NCBI GenBank assembly: GCA_010692425.1 | Contig: JAAHHJ010000006.1 | Span: 258,250 to 307,431 of the forward strand | Source: Symploca sp. SIO3C6 | GTDB lineage: Bacteria > Cyanobacteriota > Cyanobacteriia > Cyanobacteriales > Coleofasciculaceae | Length of the DNA: 49,182 nt | Direction: 5' to 3' | Shown: one piece after another, positions 24,744 through 34,231 of the stretch | How the letters are laid out: every line of letters starts with the position of its first letter | How positions within the stretch are numbered: position 1 is the stretch's first letter | Program-made: the position numbers and the translations under genes | Notes under the pieces: model-generated | The model's input: only the letters and a program-made list of their open reading frames with translations | Told to the model about the DNA's origin: nothing | The model's database searches: none

Positions 24744-27494
24744 CTAAAGCCAATTACCCACCAAAATGAAAGGTGCCCAAAAACTGGGGTGTTTGCCCTC
24801 TTGTATAATTTTTACTTGAGCATGTTGGAGAGCTTGAGCTTTGCTAAGCTTAGTATCCTTTAACTCCTGATAAAAATCAATCATGAGTTGAGCTGTACTC
24901 TGATCATCCACTTGCCAGAGAGTTGCTAGAGTACTTCGAGCCCCAGCTCTAACTGCTATACCCGCTAAACCTAAGGCGGCTCGCTTATCTCCAGTTGCTG
25001 TCTCACAGGCACTGAGCACTAGTAGCTCAATGGGATTCTGGTTGCCTTCTTCTCTACCTCGTAGTGTTTCCCTCAATTGGTCAATAGTGAGGCGTTGATC
25101 CCAAGTGAGAATAAATGTTTGAGCCGGATCGGAACTGAATTGACCATGAGTGGCTAGGTGAACTACTGGGAAAGGTGCTGATTCAATTGCCTCTTTAATA
25201 GCAGCAATGGTAAACTCTTCGTTGAAGATGAAATTACCTGGTATCTTAGCATTAATTTCTGTCAGTTCATACTCGACATTAGGAAGGGGAGAAAAATTGT
25301 CACGACCCTCAGAAAGTCCAGCCTTAAGAGCTGTAAGTTCACCTCGTGTTATTGGTTTGGGGTCTAGCAGTTGCAGCCCTGGAGTGAGAGCGATCGCATA
25401 TTTCTCAATCAGGAATTGCTCACCGTCATTTAAAACTGCCATCGGCAGGTTTAACAAGGGAGCATCTAAGACAAAGACCAGAGTTTTGATTTCACTAGCA
25501 GCTAAATCTTGTTCGTTAGGTCTAATCAACCAATCGTAAACTTTTTTAGCAAGCTCTAAGTAATTGGGAGGAGCAATTTCCCTACCTTCTCTAATTCTAA
25601 CTTCTGCCACGGGACTACGATCGCCTTGGATAGCAATTGATTGTCGCAGTTGGGCAAAGGTTTGTTCTACTTCCGTTCGAGGTAAAGAAACGACATAATG
25701 AGATAAGGGAGTATTGGGTAATGAGACAATTACCTCCAAACGGTCTTCTAGAACAATTGGGTAAATTACTGCGGCAGTTGGGTCAACTTCTTCAATCTGG
25801 ATCGGGGAGGCATTCAAACAATTTTCTCGGAAAAAGTTGACTAGTTCTGCCTGTTGGAGAGATTCAATTAAGTTTCTAGCTTTTTCTAGATTCTGGGTAT
25901 TGGGAGAAGTACTTGTACCCAAAGTTTGGATAGGAGTAAGATTGTCAGTAGTAGGCTGAGTATCTGTCGATGCTAATAGTAAGTCCATAAACTCTCGATA
26001 GACTAGTTCGACGCTCTCTTGAAAGGAAAATTGCAGATCAGGGTTAATACTAACGATGTCACTACGTATAGATTCAAGGGTATTGACTGCAGCATTATAA
26101 GCAGTGATCGCCTGATCATTTTTTCCTTGTGCTTTAAGTATTTGTCCCAACTGCCATTGCCAACGATAGGCGATATCTAGATTGTTGTTAGTCTGAGCTA
26201 AGATTAAAGCTCGTCTAGTATAGTCTTGTGCTTGCTCTAACTGTTCTTCTTGTTGATAGAGATAGCCTAACTGACCGAGAGCATAGGATTCATTTCTGGT
26301 GTCGTTGAAACTTTTAGCCTGTGCAACTATTTCAACTAATTCATCAGTAAGTTCTTGATAACTAAAGTTTGCCCATTGCTCCAATTTCATTACTGTAATC
26401 ACCCAGTTAATCCGGCTATTAGTAACTGCCTGGGAAGGTGGTAACTGGTTAATTTCTTCTTGTATAACTCTCAAAATTTGAGGTATATCCGCAAAATTAT
26501 CATTAATTTTAGTCTTGAAATCCGGACTAATTTGATTTATTGAATCTTCCTCACCATCAGTTAAAAATCGCTCAGTTACTACTAGCAAATTTATCCGATT
26601 GAGCTGAGCTTCAATTTTAGTATTGGGGATAGTGGCAGTATCAGTAGCTGTTTGATAGTGTTCCAAAGCTGATAGAGTAAGGTCTTGATAATCTAAGTCT
26701 TGAACATCTATTTTTTGAGCAGTTTCTTCATCGCTGGAATTTAAATCTTTAGCAATAGAAATTTTTCCTCTGGCGAAAGCTTTTTTGGACTGGTCTCTAT
26801 TGATGTTACCTAAAACTAAATGAGCAGCTCCAATATTTTGAGGAGATTGGAGAACTTTAGCGACCGCTAGACTTTGTTCCGTAACTTTTAGAGCATCATC
26901 TAAATTATTACCAACTAAGCGCTTACTAATCCCCAAGCTGCGTAGAGCAATAACTTTGAGCAAAGAATCTGGCTGGTCTTTTAGATTTTTTTTATAAAGC
27001 TGTTCGAGAATTTCTAAAGCACGACGGTATTGTCCAGTACCTCTGAGTGCTTCTGCTTGATTAATTCTGCTTTTGATTACTCCTGTTGTATCCTCTATTT
27101 TTGCATAAGTAGCAGCTGCTTCGGAAAAATTTTCTAGAGCTAACTGCGGTTGTCCTTGAGCCAAATATAGCTGTCCTTGAATGTTATTTGCTTGAGCTAG
27201 CGCTTGTGCTTGCGCCACTAGCTCTCCTTGGACAGCAAAGGCTTGAGCAGCTTGTTGTAGGAGAGTAACAGCTGTTGAGGGCTCTCCTGCTTGGTACGCT
27301 TCCCTTGCCTGCTGAACCAAACTTTTAGGATTAATTGAGTTTTGGGTAACTTCAGTTGCAGTCTTGGCTGCAACTGACAAGTTTTCTACACCTATCCACC
27401 AAGGAAACCATTGCGCTAGAGAGAAAGAGCTAAGGAACAACAAAATAAACAGTATTTTTCTCTGACGTCTTCTAATAATATTTCTATATTTCAT
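24744..27494 (-). CDS. TPR-CHAT protease-like protein
   Basis: The 916-residue protein has an N-terminal membrane anchor or signal (about 12-30), a long helical region with TPR-type repeats (about 55-480), and a C-terminal CHAT domain (about 560-916). CHAT is a caspase-fold (clan CD) peptidase domain; the His in HLATHGQF (about residue 780) and Cys in LLVLSACETATGD (about 828) form the catalytic pair, and both are present. Cyanobacterial TPR-CHAT proteins are common but mostly uncharacterised. It starts 23 bases after tpsB ends, on the same strand, so it is probably the third gene of the tpsA-tpsB operon; processing of the secreted partner is one possible job (inference). The N-terminal signal suggests it acts outside the cytosol. 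Confidence 0.9.
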   Translation of the reverse strand: MKYRNIIRRRQRKILFILLFLSSFSLAQWFPWWIGVENLSVAAKTATEVTQNSINPKSLVQQAREAYQAGEPSTAVTLLQQAAQAFAVQGELVAQAQALAQANNIQGQLYLAQGQPQLALENFSEAAATYAKIEDTTGVIKSRINQAEALRGTGQYRRALEILEQLYKKNLKDQPDSLLKVIALRSLGISKRLVGNNLDDALKVTEQSLAVAKVLQSPQNIGAAHLVLGNINRDQSKKAFARGKISIAKDLNSSDEETAQKIDVQDLDYQDLTLSALEHYQTATDTATIPNTKIEAQLNRINLLVVTERFLTDGEEDSINQISPDFKTKINDNFADIPQILRVIQEEINQLPPSQAVTNSRINWVITVMKLEQWANFSYQELTDELVEIVAQAKSFNDTRNESYALGQLGYLYQQEEQLEQAQDYTRRALILAQTNNNLDIAYRWQWQLGQILKAQGKNDQAITAYNAAVNTLESIRSDIVSINPDLQFSFQESVELVYREFMDLLLASTDTQPTTDNLTPIQTLGTSTSPNTQNLEKARNLIESLQQAELVNFFRENCLNASPIQIEEVDPTAAVIYPIVLEDRLEVIVSLPNTPLSHYVVSLPRTEVEQTFAQLRQSIAIQGDRSPVAEVRIREGREIAPPNYLELAKKVYDWLIRPNEQDLAASEIKTLVFVLDAPLLNLPMAVLNDGEQFLIEKYAIALTPGLQLLDPKPITRGELTALKAGLSEGRDNFSPLPNVEYELTEINAKIPGNFIFNEEFTIAAIKEAIESAPFPVVHLATHGQFSSDPAQTFILTWDQRLTIDQLRETLRGREEGNQNPIELLVLSACETATGDKRAALGLAGIAVRAGARSTLATLWQVDDQSTAQLMIDFYQELKDTKLSKAQALQHAQVKIIQEGKHPSFWAPFILVGNWL

Positions 27495-27517
27495 ATAACA
27501 CCTTGATTAGAAGTTGA

Positions 27518-29311
27518 TTAAAAAGGAAAAGAGAGGATAGAAAAATACAAGCCATCTTCTTGTAAACTCCGGTCTCTAGAAAAAGCTTCTACTAGGGGAA
27601 TACCCCAATCCAGGCGAACACTTAGGCGATTACCAAACTGAAACCTCAGACCAATACCAGTGGCAATCAAAGTGCTAGGATCTGGGTCAAATTCAGGATT
27701 ATCACCATCATTCCAACCAGTACCAAAATCAACAAAAGGAGCAATCTGTACTAAAGCATTTTGCTTAGGTAAACGTAGAATCGGGAGGCGAATTTCTGCA
27801 GAAGCCAAGAGACCGTTGTCAGTTAGTAGTACATTTTGACGATAACCCCGGATCGTATCTTGACCACCAAGGGCCAACTGTTCTAAGGGGACTAAAGCCC
27901 CTGCTGAAAGTTGAGCATCGGCTCGCAGGAGTAATAAGGTATCTGAGGCCAGTAGTCTTGCCCACTGCACTTGACCCCGCCAGGAGAAAAAGTTATTATC
28001 AGGGTTATTATCGCCCTCAGTCTCTCCAAATAGGTCAAGTCCTAAACTGAATTGAGAACGGGCAGCAAAGACTTCACGGTTTTTCCGCTGTGTCCATTCC
28101 TGAAAAAAGCGTAGTGCTGAAATACGGGTACGTCCCTCCTCGTCTGCTCCAGGGGAAATTCTGGCTGGTATATCAAAGACACTAAGCTCGCTTTCCTGGC
28201 GGGTTGCGCTCAGACCAAGAGCAAATTCTGAATTCAGGGTTTTCACCAAGGGTTGGCGCATGGTCAGGGCAAAGTAACGAGAATCCACATCTAAATCTAT
28301 GCGGTCAAAGGGAGGCTCGACTACCTCTCCAGAGCTATCGCTAAACTCGAAGCTGAGGGTGCCATTGCGGGGATTAATCGGGAAGCTGTAACTAGCATCA
28401 ATGGTATTGCTACCATCTGTATTGCTATAGCCTATGCTCAAACCATCCCCTCTCCCGAATAGGTTAGCCTGGGTGAATTCGACACGACGCTGAAAAGTAC
28501 CAACACTAGGTGAGCGGTTATTACTGAGTAAGGTGGCTATACTGAAGGTTTTCGCTTCTGTAATCTCAACTGTGAGCAAATTGTTTCCAGCTTTAGTACC
28601 TGCCGAAAGTTCGGCTGAGACGTTTTCAATCAGTGGATCCAGTTGTAGAAGTCGCAGTGCTTCTAAGAGATTATCTCGATTTAGGGGTGTCTCAGTAGCT
28701 AGAGCAACCCGGCTACGTACATAATTGGGGTGGAGTCGTCTGGTACCAGTGACGTTGATGGCTTCTAAACCAGTTTCTACTACTTGGATTTTGACTGCAT
28801 CTCCTTCAAAGGTTTGGGGGGGAATAATCGCACCAGAAGTAATGTATCCTCTTTCCTGATAAAGGGAAGTGACTACAGCTCGCACCTCAAACACTTCGGT
28901 AAATTGGAGAGGCCGATTAAGAAATCCCTCAGTCGCTTTAGTTAAGTCTTCGTCAGAGATTACTGTGTTGCCATCAAACTCAAACCGTTCGACGATAATT
29001 GTCTCTGGAACTTGACCAGGAATTGGATCAGCAATAGATTGGGAAGGGTTTATCTGAGAAGGTTCTTCATTAGAGGCTTTCTCAGGAAGTTGCTTATACC
29101 TGCTAGAAGTGCTTTGGCAACAGGTAGGGAACAAATAATAGTGAATGGGGAATAGTTCTTGTTCTTGGTTAAGAGTTTTTGTTTCGATTAAAAAGTCTAC
29201 TGATTGAAAATTTTGACCTTGAGCAGGTTCCATTGTCAGGTAGTTGACTAATGTTAATACACTCAAGGGCAAGAGGGTAGATACTCTCTTGAGGTATAGT
29301 TCACAAGTCAT
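27518..29311 (-). CDS. TpsB outer-membrane transporter (ShlB/FhaC/HecB family)
   Basis: The 597-residue protein is the outer-membrane half of a two-partner secretion (type Vb) system. A signal sequence (about 1-32) is followed by a Pro/Ser-rich linker, a POTRA domain (about 110-185, IIVERFEFDGNTVISDEDL), a second POTRA-like part, and a 16-strand beta-barrel of the Omp85 superfamily (about 245-597). The conserved barrel motif DTIRGYRQN is present near residue 490 and the protein ends in Phe, as barrel proteins do. Its start overlaps the end of tpsA by 11 bases, so translation is probably coupled. Confidence 0.93.
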   Translation of the reverse strand: MTCELYLKRVSTLLPLSVLTLVNYLTMEPAQGQNFQSVDFLIETKTLNQEQELFPIHYYLFPTCCQSTSSRYKQLPEKASNEEPSQINPSQSIADPIPGQVPETIIVERFEFDGNTVISDEDLTKATEGFLNRPLQFTEVFEVRAVVTSLYQERGYITSGAIIPPQTFEGDAVKIQVVETGLEAINVTGTRRLHPNYVRSRVALATETPLNRDNLLEALRLLQLDPLIENVSAELSAGTKAGNNLLTVEITEAKTFSIATLLSNNRSPSVGTFQRRVEFTQANLFGRGDGLSIGYSNTDGSNTIDASYSFPINPRNGTLSFEFSDSSGEVVEPPFDRIDLDVDSRYFALTMRQPLVKTLNSEFALGLSATRQESELSVFDIPARISPGADEEGRTRISALRFFQEWTQRKNREVFAARSQFSLGLDLFGETEGDNNPDNNFFSWRGQVQWARLLASDTLLLLRADAQLSAGALVPLEQLALGGQDTIRGYRQNVLLTDNGLLASAEIRLPILRLPKQNALVQIAPFVDFGTGWNDGDNPEFDPDPSTLIATGIGLRFQFGNRLSVRLDWGIPLVEAFSRDRSLQEDGLYFSILSFPF

Positions 29312-32300
29312 TGCAGTTAGATGCTGGTATTAGTGAAGGAATATGAGGTTTAATAGTAAGGGCTTGAGCTGTAAAAATTACCTTGCCATCAGCGCCGTAT
29401 ACCCAGCCTTGGGCTTCTACTAGTGCTGGCTCTTGCTCAGAAGCAGTATTTACTGGGTTTTGATTGTTGAAATTGTTAGCATTAAGTTGTTCTGAGTGAT
29501 TCCCCACTACCTCGCTCAGTGTTCCCCAATCACTTACTATTGCTTCACCCGGAAGGGTGGTGGTGGGATCCGGTGGTAAACCGCCTCTTCCAGTAACGAT
29601 AAACTTATTACTAGGTCTCGGTTGTCCTGCCCGACGAGGAGCACAGGTTTGGGCAATTAAACCAGAGGAGTCAATTAGTTCGCTTGGTAGGTTGCTTAAA
29701 CCTTGGGTAGGATCGTTAATACCTTGGTTGACTTCTTCAATACCGTCTACGCCAGCATTAGAACTAGCAGTGATATCATTAGACAGAGGATTATCAACTC
29801 TGACATCAATGTCATAGAGGCGATCGGCAGTAACAAAGATATTGCCCCCTGGGCCTGTAAAAGCCTCAGCACTGATATTGTTATCATTGAAAGGAGCAGC
29901 GATGACGAATTGAACATCAATATCGACGTTACCGCCTATTCCAGGAAAACCATTTTGACCAGCTTCGGTTGAAACCTCACTACCGGTTAGCAACAGCAAG
30001 AAATCCTCTAAACCCTCTAGGTTGATATTCCCCCCATCGCCTGATGCCGTTGTGGCTGTAACCTTTCCCTCGTCGATTAAAATTAGGTCACGGGCTGTGA
30101 TACTGATTAAACCTGCTTCCTTTAAGCCTTGGTTGTTTACACTTACTACTGCTCCATCTTCAATCCAGAAGGATTCGGTTTCAAGGATAATAGCGCCACT
30201 AGTTTGCTCTAATCCTTCTGCTACAGTGCTAAAAATACCACTCTCTTCCCCTTCTAGGGAAATCTCGTCTTCAGCTACCACTAGTATCAGTCCAGCATCA
30301 CCCTTTCCCAAAGTTTGAGTAGTCAGTCCCGAGGGATTCTCTTTATCACCCTCAATCGCCAGTGAATCTGCTGAGATTATAATCCCGCCACCAATACCAG
30401 TTGCATTCTCTCCTACAGCACTGAAAATAGCACCCCCCCTTTCCAGGGAAACATGATCCTCCGCCAGCACCGCAACAGCGCCGGCATTTCCCTTACCTAA
30501 GGTACTAGCAGTCAGTGCAGCTCCATCAGTGACAGAAAGTGTTCCGGTATCGATAAAGATTGAGCCTACAATCTCGTCCACTGTAGCAGTGCCAAGGAGA
30601 ACATCAAAGAGATTGCCTGCAAACTCATTATTGCCAGTATTACCTTCAGCTTCTTCTTCTATTGTGCTGAAAATGCCGGTATTAGAACCTGTAAGAGCAA
30701 CAGAACCACCATTGGTTTGTACAACGATGATTCCGGCATCCCCTTGTCCACCTTTGCGAATTAGAGTTTGCATTTGAGCGCCATCGCTCATCTGTAGTGA
30801 ACTAGTATCGACAATAACCCCTCCTGCTGTACCTCGTCCTCCAGATTCTACATTGCTAAAAATAAAAGTATTTGCTCCAGAAAGAGATACTAGCTCAGTA
30901 GCTTTTACTGATACTAGTCCAGCATCCCCTTGCCCAAAGGTATTAGTACTAATTCGAGCGCCATTAGCTACACTTAAGGAGTTAGAGTCAACTTCAATAA
31001 CACCAGCATTACCCATAGCTCCAGATCCTATACTGCTGAAAATGGCACTGGGGAATCCTTCCTGATCCATACCAGTAATCACCACTGCATCAGTGGCATT
31101 AACTGTTACATTGCCAGCATCTCCTTCTCCACTTTCCCGAACTAGGGTTTGTAGCTGAGCACCATTGTTTAAAAACAGTGAACCAGTATTAATTTCAATA
31201 TCTCCCCCTGTACCTTTTCCTTCTGCTTCTATAGTGCTGAAAACAGTGCTGCTATTGTCGAGAGCAATAATACCGCCATTAGTCTGCAAGAATACTCTTC
31301 CGGCATTACCTTCTCCACCTTCCCGAATTAGGGTTTGTAGCTGAGCACCATTGTTTAAAAATAGGGACCGAGTTTCAATTTCAATCAAACCTCCTGTACC
31401 TTTTCCTCCAGCCTCTACATTGCTGAAGATATTGCTGTCGTCTAGAGAAACAGTACCGCCATTAGTCTGTAAGAATATTGTTCCGGCTTCCCCTTCTCCA
31501 AAAACGAGAGTTCTCAGTTGAGACTGCTCTGTTAAGGAGATTGAGCTAGCAGTGATTTCAATAGTACCAGCATTAGCAATGGCCCCAGCCTCTACTTCAC
31601 TAGCGATAATACTATTGACTACAGCCACTGAGCCATCTGAGTGCAAAGAAATTTCGCCAGCATCAACTTGATTAGCAGTGGTGTTACTGGAAAAGCGGGG
31701 AGTGTTATCATCATCAAGACCAATATCGGTAATAACGATACTCTCGATCGCATCAATACTTATATCACCAGCATTACCCACATCGCTTTTGGTGGTTAAA
31801 GAAGAGTTATCAATTCTCACTACTTGCGGAGAAAAGGTACTATCAAAATCCTCAGATTCACCAATGATGATATTGCCATTATTCCCCTCACTAGAGAGAG
31901 TGCTGTTATTGAGGATAGAAATTTCTTCAATAGCACTCAGCAATATAGTTCCCGCTAATCCGGAAGCCAAGTTAGTAGTACTGACGGTAGCTCCATTGTT
32001 CAAAGAGAGAGAACCAGCCTCAATGACAATACCTAAAGCATTACCACCTATGGCTGTTTCTTTTACTGTGCTGAAAACTCCGCTATTGTCAATTAAGATA
32101 TTGCCATCAGCGTCCAAAAGCACCAATCCTGAAGTTCCCTCTCCAAAGGCACTGGAAGTTAACTCACTGTCATTGATTAAAGCAATTGAGCCAGCTTGAA
32201 TCCAAATACCACCAGCATCACCTTTCCTTTCCTCTGCAATCTGAGTGAAGATAATACCGTTATCGATCACTACCTCACTATTAGCTGCTACAAAAGCAAT

Positions 32301-33440
32301 ACCAGCACTCCCATCTCCAAAGCTGGTAGTACTAATTAGAGCACTATCGCTTAATTCAAATGACTCTGCCCCAATTATGATCGAGCCAAATAAATTATTA
32401 TTAACAATTGCTTCAAAAATATTCCCAGCATTACCAGTGGCATTCTCACCGAGATTATTACGAATCTGACTAGACTCGCCACTGACTCTGACCAATCCTG
32501 TAGCATCAAAGACAATATTTCCAGCTACAGTGCTACTTGAACCTGTATTTTCTTCAATACCAGCAAAAACTCTGCTACCTGACAAAACCTCGATATTTCC
32601 AGCAGTGATCGTAATATCCCCGCCACCACCAGAGACGACATCAACAAAAGCTTGATCATTAAGTACTACATCTGCTCGAGCCACACCTAAGGGGAAAGTT
32701 AAACTATAGTCATCTGATTCAATCCCTACAACTCCCTGTTGACTCAATCCTCCCAACTCGACTCGACCACCTGGTGCTCGGATTTCTCCACCATCTAAAG
32801 TTACATCACCACCGACTAACAGCAAGCTTTCACCTGCTGGCACTTCTAAACCTAGTTGAGATTGATTGATAATTGATCCACTCGGAATCTGATTTATCTG
32901 ATTTAACAGTAATGCGGAAGGATCTACCCTCAGCAAAGTATTGTCTGTCGCCACTACTGAGCTTAGAGAAAATTCACCGCCATTGGGAAACCCGATTGCA
33001 CTTGCTGTTGTGCCCACAAATGAACCATTAAGATTTAACTGGGCATTGGGACCAAAGATAATTCCACTGGGATTAAGCAAAAACAAATCGGCTTCACCAT
33101 TTACACCCAATGTCCCCAGAATATTTGAGGGATTACCACCTACCACCCGCGAGAATATATTCTCAATCCCCACCCCCTGGAAGTCAACTCGTTGTAGTTC
33201 ACCAATATTAAACTCTTGGAAACTGTGGAACAGATTAGCCTCACCAACTTGTGTGCCACCAACAATTTCCAAGTTATTGTTGTCGATAGTTCTAACTATC
33301 GTACCCAGAGAAGTTTCTGGAGAGTTATCTACAACTATTCCTTGAGCAAAAGCCTTATTTCCGCAAACAGCGATCGCCCCACCTGTAGTTACACTAACTA
33401 ATAACCACCTTTGCCAGCACCGAATTCGAGAGCTTGTCAT
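29301..33440 (-). CDS. TpsA exoprotein (filamentous haemagglutinin N-terminal domain)
   Basis: The 1379-residue protein has a signal peptide (to about residue 33, AFA-QG) and a TPS domain (about 35-260) with the family sequences NLFHSFQEFNIGE and NPSGIIFGPNAQLNLNGSF. This domain is what TpsB recognises during secretion. The rest is a right-handed beta-helix of imperfect repeats (for example LFLNNGAQLQTLVREGGEGDAG) up to about 1230. The C-terminus has a short two-Cys element (QTCAPRR and PASNCNDL) seen in many cyanobacterial TpsA proteins. No toxin domain is visible at the C-terminus, so it is more likely a structural or adhesive surface protein than a CdiA toxin. It is the first gene of the tpsA-tpsB-CHAT unit. 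Confidence 0.92.
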   Translation of the reverse strand: MTSSRIRCWQRWLLVSVTTGGAIAVCGNKAFAQGIVVDNSPETSLGTIVRTIDNNNLEIVGGTQVGEANLFHSFQEFNIGELQRVDFQGVGIENIFSRVVGGNPSNILGTLGVNGEADLFLLNPSGIIFGPNAQLNLNGSFVGTTASAIGFPNGGEFSLSSVVATDNTLLRVDPSALLLNQINQIPSGSIINQSQLGLEVPAGESLLLVGGDVTLDGGEIRAPGGRVELGGLSQQGVVGIESDDYSLTFPLGVARADVVLNDQAFVDVVSGGGGDITITAGNIEVLSGSRVFAGIEENTGSSSTVAGNIVFDATGLVRVSGESSQIRNNLGENATGNAGNIFEAIVNNNLFGSIIIGAESFELSDSALISTTSFGDGSAGIAFVAANSEVVIDNGIIFTQIAEERKGDAGGIWIQAGSIALINDSELTSSAFGEGTSGLVLLDADGNILIDNSGVFSTVKETAIGGNALGIVIEAGSLSLNNGATVSTTNLASGLAGTILLSAIEEISILNNSTLSSEGNNGNIIIGESEDFDSTFSPQVVRIDNSSLTTKSDVGNAGDISIDAIESIVITDIGLDDDNTPRFSSNTTANQVDAGEISLHSDGSVAVVNSIIASEVEAGAIANAGTIEITASSISLTEQSQLRTLVFGEGEAGTIFLQTNGGTVSLDDSNIFSNVEAGGKGTGGLIEIETRSLFLNNGAQLQTLIREGGEGNAGRVFLQTNGGIIALDNSSTVFSTIEAEGKGTGGDIEINTGSLFLNNGAQLQTLVRESGEGDAGNVTVNATDAVVITGMDQEGFPSAIFSSIGSGAMGNAGVIEVDSNSLSVANGARISTNTFGQGDAGLVSVKATELVSLSGANTFIFSNVESGGRGTAGGVIVDTSSLQMSDGAQMQTLIRKGGQGDAGIIVVQTNGGSVALTGSNTGIFSTIEEEAEGNTGNNEFAGNLFDVLLGTATVDEIVGSIFIDTGTLSVTDGAALTASTLGKGNAGAVAVLAEDHVSLERGGAIFSAVGENATGIGGGIIISADSLAIEGDKENPSGLTTQTLGKGDAGLILVVAEDEISLEGEESGIFSTVAEGLEQTSGAIILETESFWIEDGAVVSVNNQGLKEAGLISITARDLILIDEGKVTATTASGDGGNINLEGLEDFLLLLTGSEVSTEAGQNGFPGIGGNVDIDVQFVIAAPFNDNNISAEAFTGPGGNIFVTADRLYDIDVRVDNPLSNDITASSNAGVDGIEEVNQGINDPTQGLSNLPSELIDSSGLIAQTCAPRRAGQPRPSNKFIVTGRGGLPPDPTTTLPGEAIVSDWGTLSEVVGNHSEQLNANNFNNQNPVNTASEQEPALVEAQGWVYGADGKVIFTAQALTIKPHIPSLIPASNCNDL

Positions 33441-34231
33441 TACTGCCTTAAATACTCTTCAACTAGGCTTGAACTGCTACTAAAAACCTACTCAAAACTA
33501 CTAAAACCTGTTAAAAATTAGTATTCTTGGTGTTTTCTTCGGAGCTTCAACCAAGGGAGTCGGCTCCAACATTCCCCAAGCAGTTCCCCGTAATCTAGGG
33601 TTATAGAGGTTTCAATTGCCTGTTCGGAAAAAAAACTTTCGTTATGTACAGCTTTCAATTCCCTGTCGGCTACATGCTCACAGTTATCGTTGTTTTTATC
33701 ACAAGTTGTTGATTTGTCCGATCTGCTTTTTGAGAATTTTAACAACTTTCTCAAAGGAGAACATTTTGCCGTGTGTGCCATAGGACGACTCTTACGGTAG
33801 ACAGCTTTGAGTTGAAATCTCGCTCTTTCAAGCTCATTTAGGTTCCTGAGGCTTTAACAAAGCAAGCATGGATAATGGATAGTTGACTCGGATCTGCACA
33901 TCCCAATCAAAACTATTCTTTCAGATTGAACAAATATTTTTTCATATCAAGCAGATTTTGTATTAAATTGTAACCTGTCAGGGAGCATCCTTCTCCTGTA
34001 ACCATCTGAGAACTAATGACGCTTTTCAACATGAGTTACCTTGTTGAAGTCAGAGCAGGAGATGGGGAAATGAGTTTTCTGCCTCCTGCCTCCTGCCTCC
34101 TGCCTTCTGCCTTTGGTAGGGAGATGGGGGATTTATTCTTTTGGGCTGTCCCTACATAGTTTCTTGATCCGAAGCTAAGAGAAGTTGTACTTCAATTAAG
34201 TGAAAATATTATAAAATAAAAAAATTCTGAA
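33441..34231. other. Divergent upstream region of tpsA and the caspase gene
   Basis: About 790 bases between two divergent genes. A minus-strand frame of 87 codons (33518-33781) lies 77 bases upstream of tpsA; see its own entry. Bases 34081-34110 hold five CTGCCTC-type heptamers, another STRR element. An AT-rich stretch at 34190-34230 directly precedes the caspase start and probably carries its promoter. No regulatory protein site can be assigned. Confidence 0.5.
33518..33781 (-). CDS. Possible small hypothetical protein upstream of tpsA
   Basis: An 87-residue frame with a basic N-terminal half (PLRKLLKFSKSRSDK) and four Cys residues. I recognise no family and no Shine-Dalgarno, and it lies in an otherwise non-coding leader of tpsA. 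It may be a chance frame or a leader peptide gene. Kept at low confidence because it is the only frame in that gap with the same orientation as tpsA. Confidence 0.25.
   Translation of the reverse strand: MAHTAKCSPLRKLLKFSKSRSDKSTTCDKNNDNCEHVADRELKAVHNESFFSEQAIETSITLDYGELLGECWSRLPWLKLRRKHQEY

Noticed and set aside
29557-33401. Many plus-strand frames opposite tpsA
   Set aside because: They mirror the repetitive tpsA coding sequence; none shows family similarity or a ribosome binding site.
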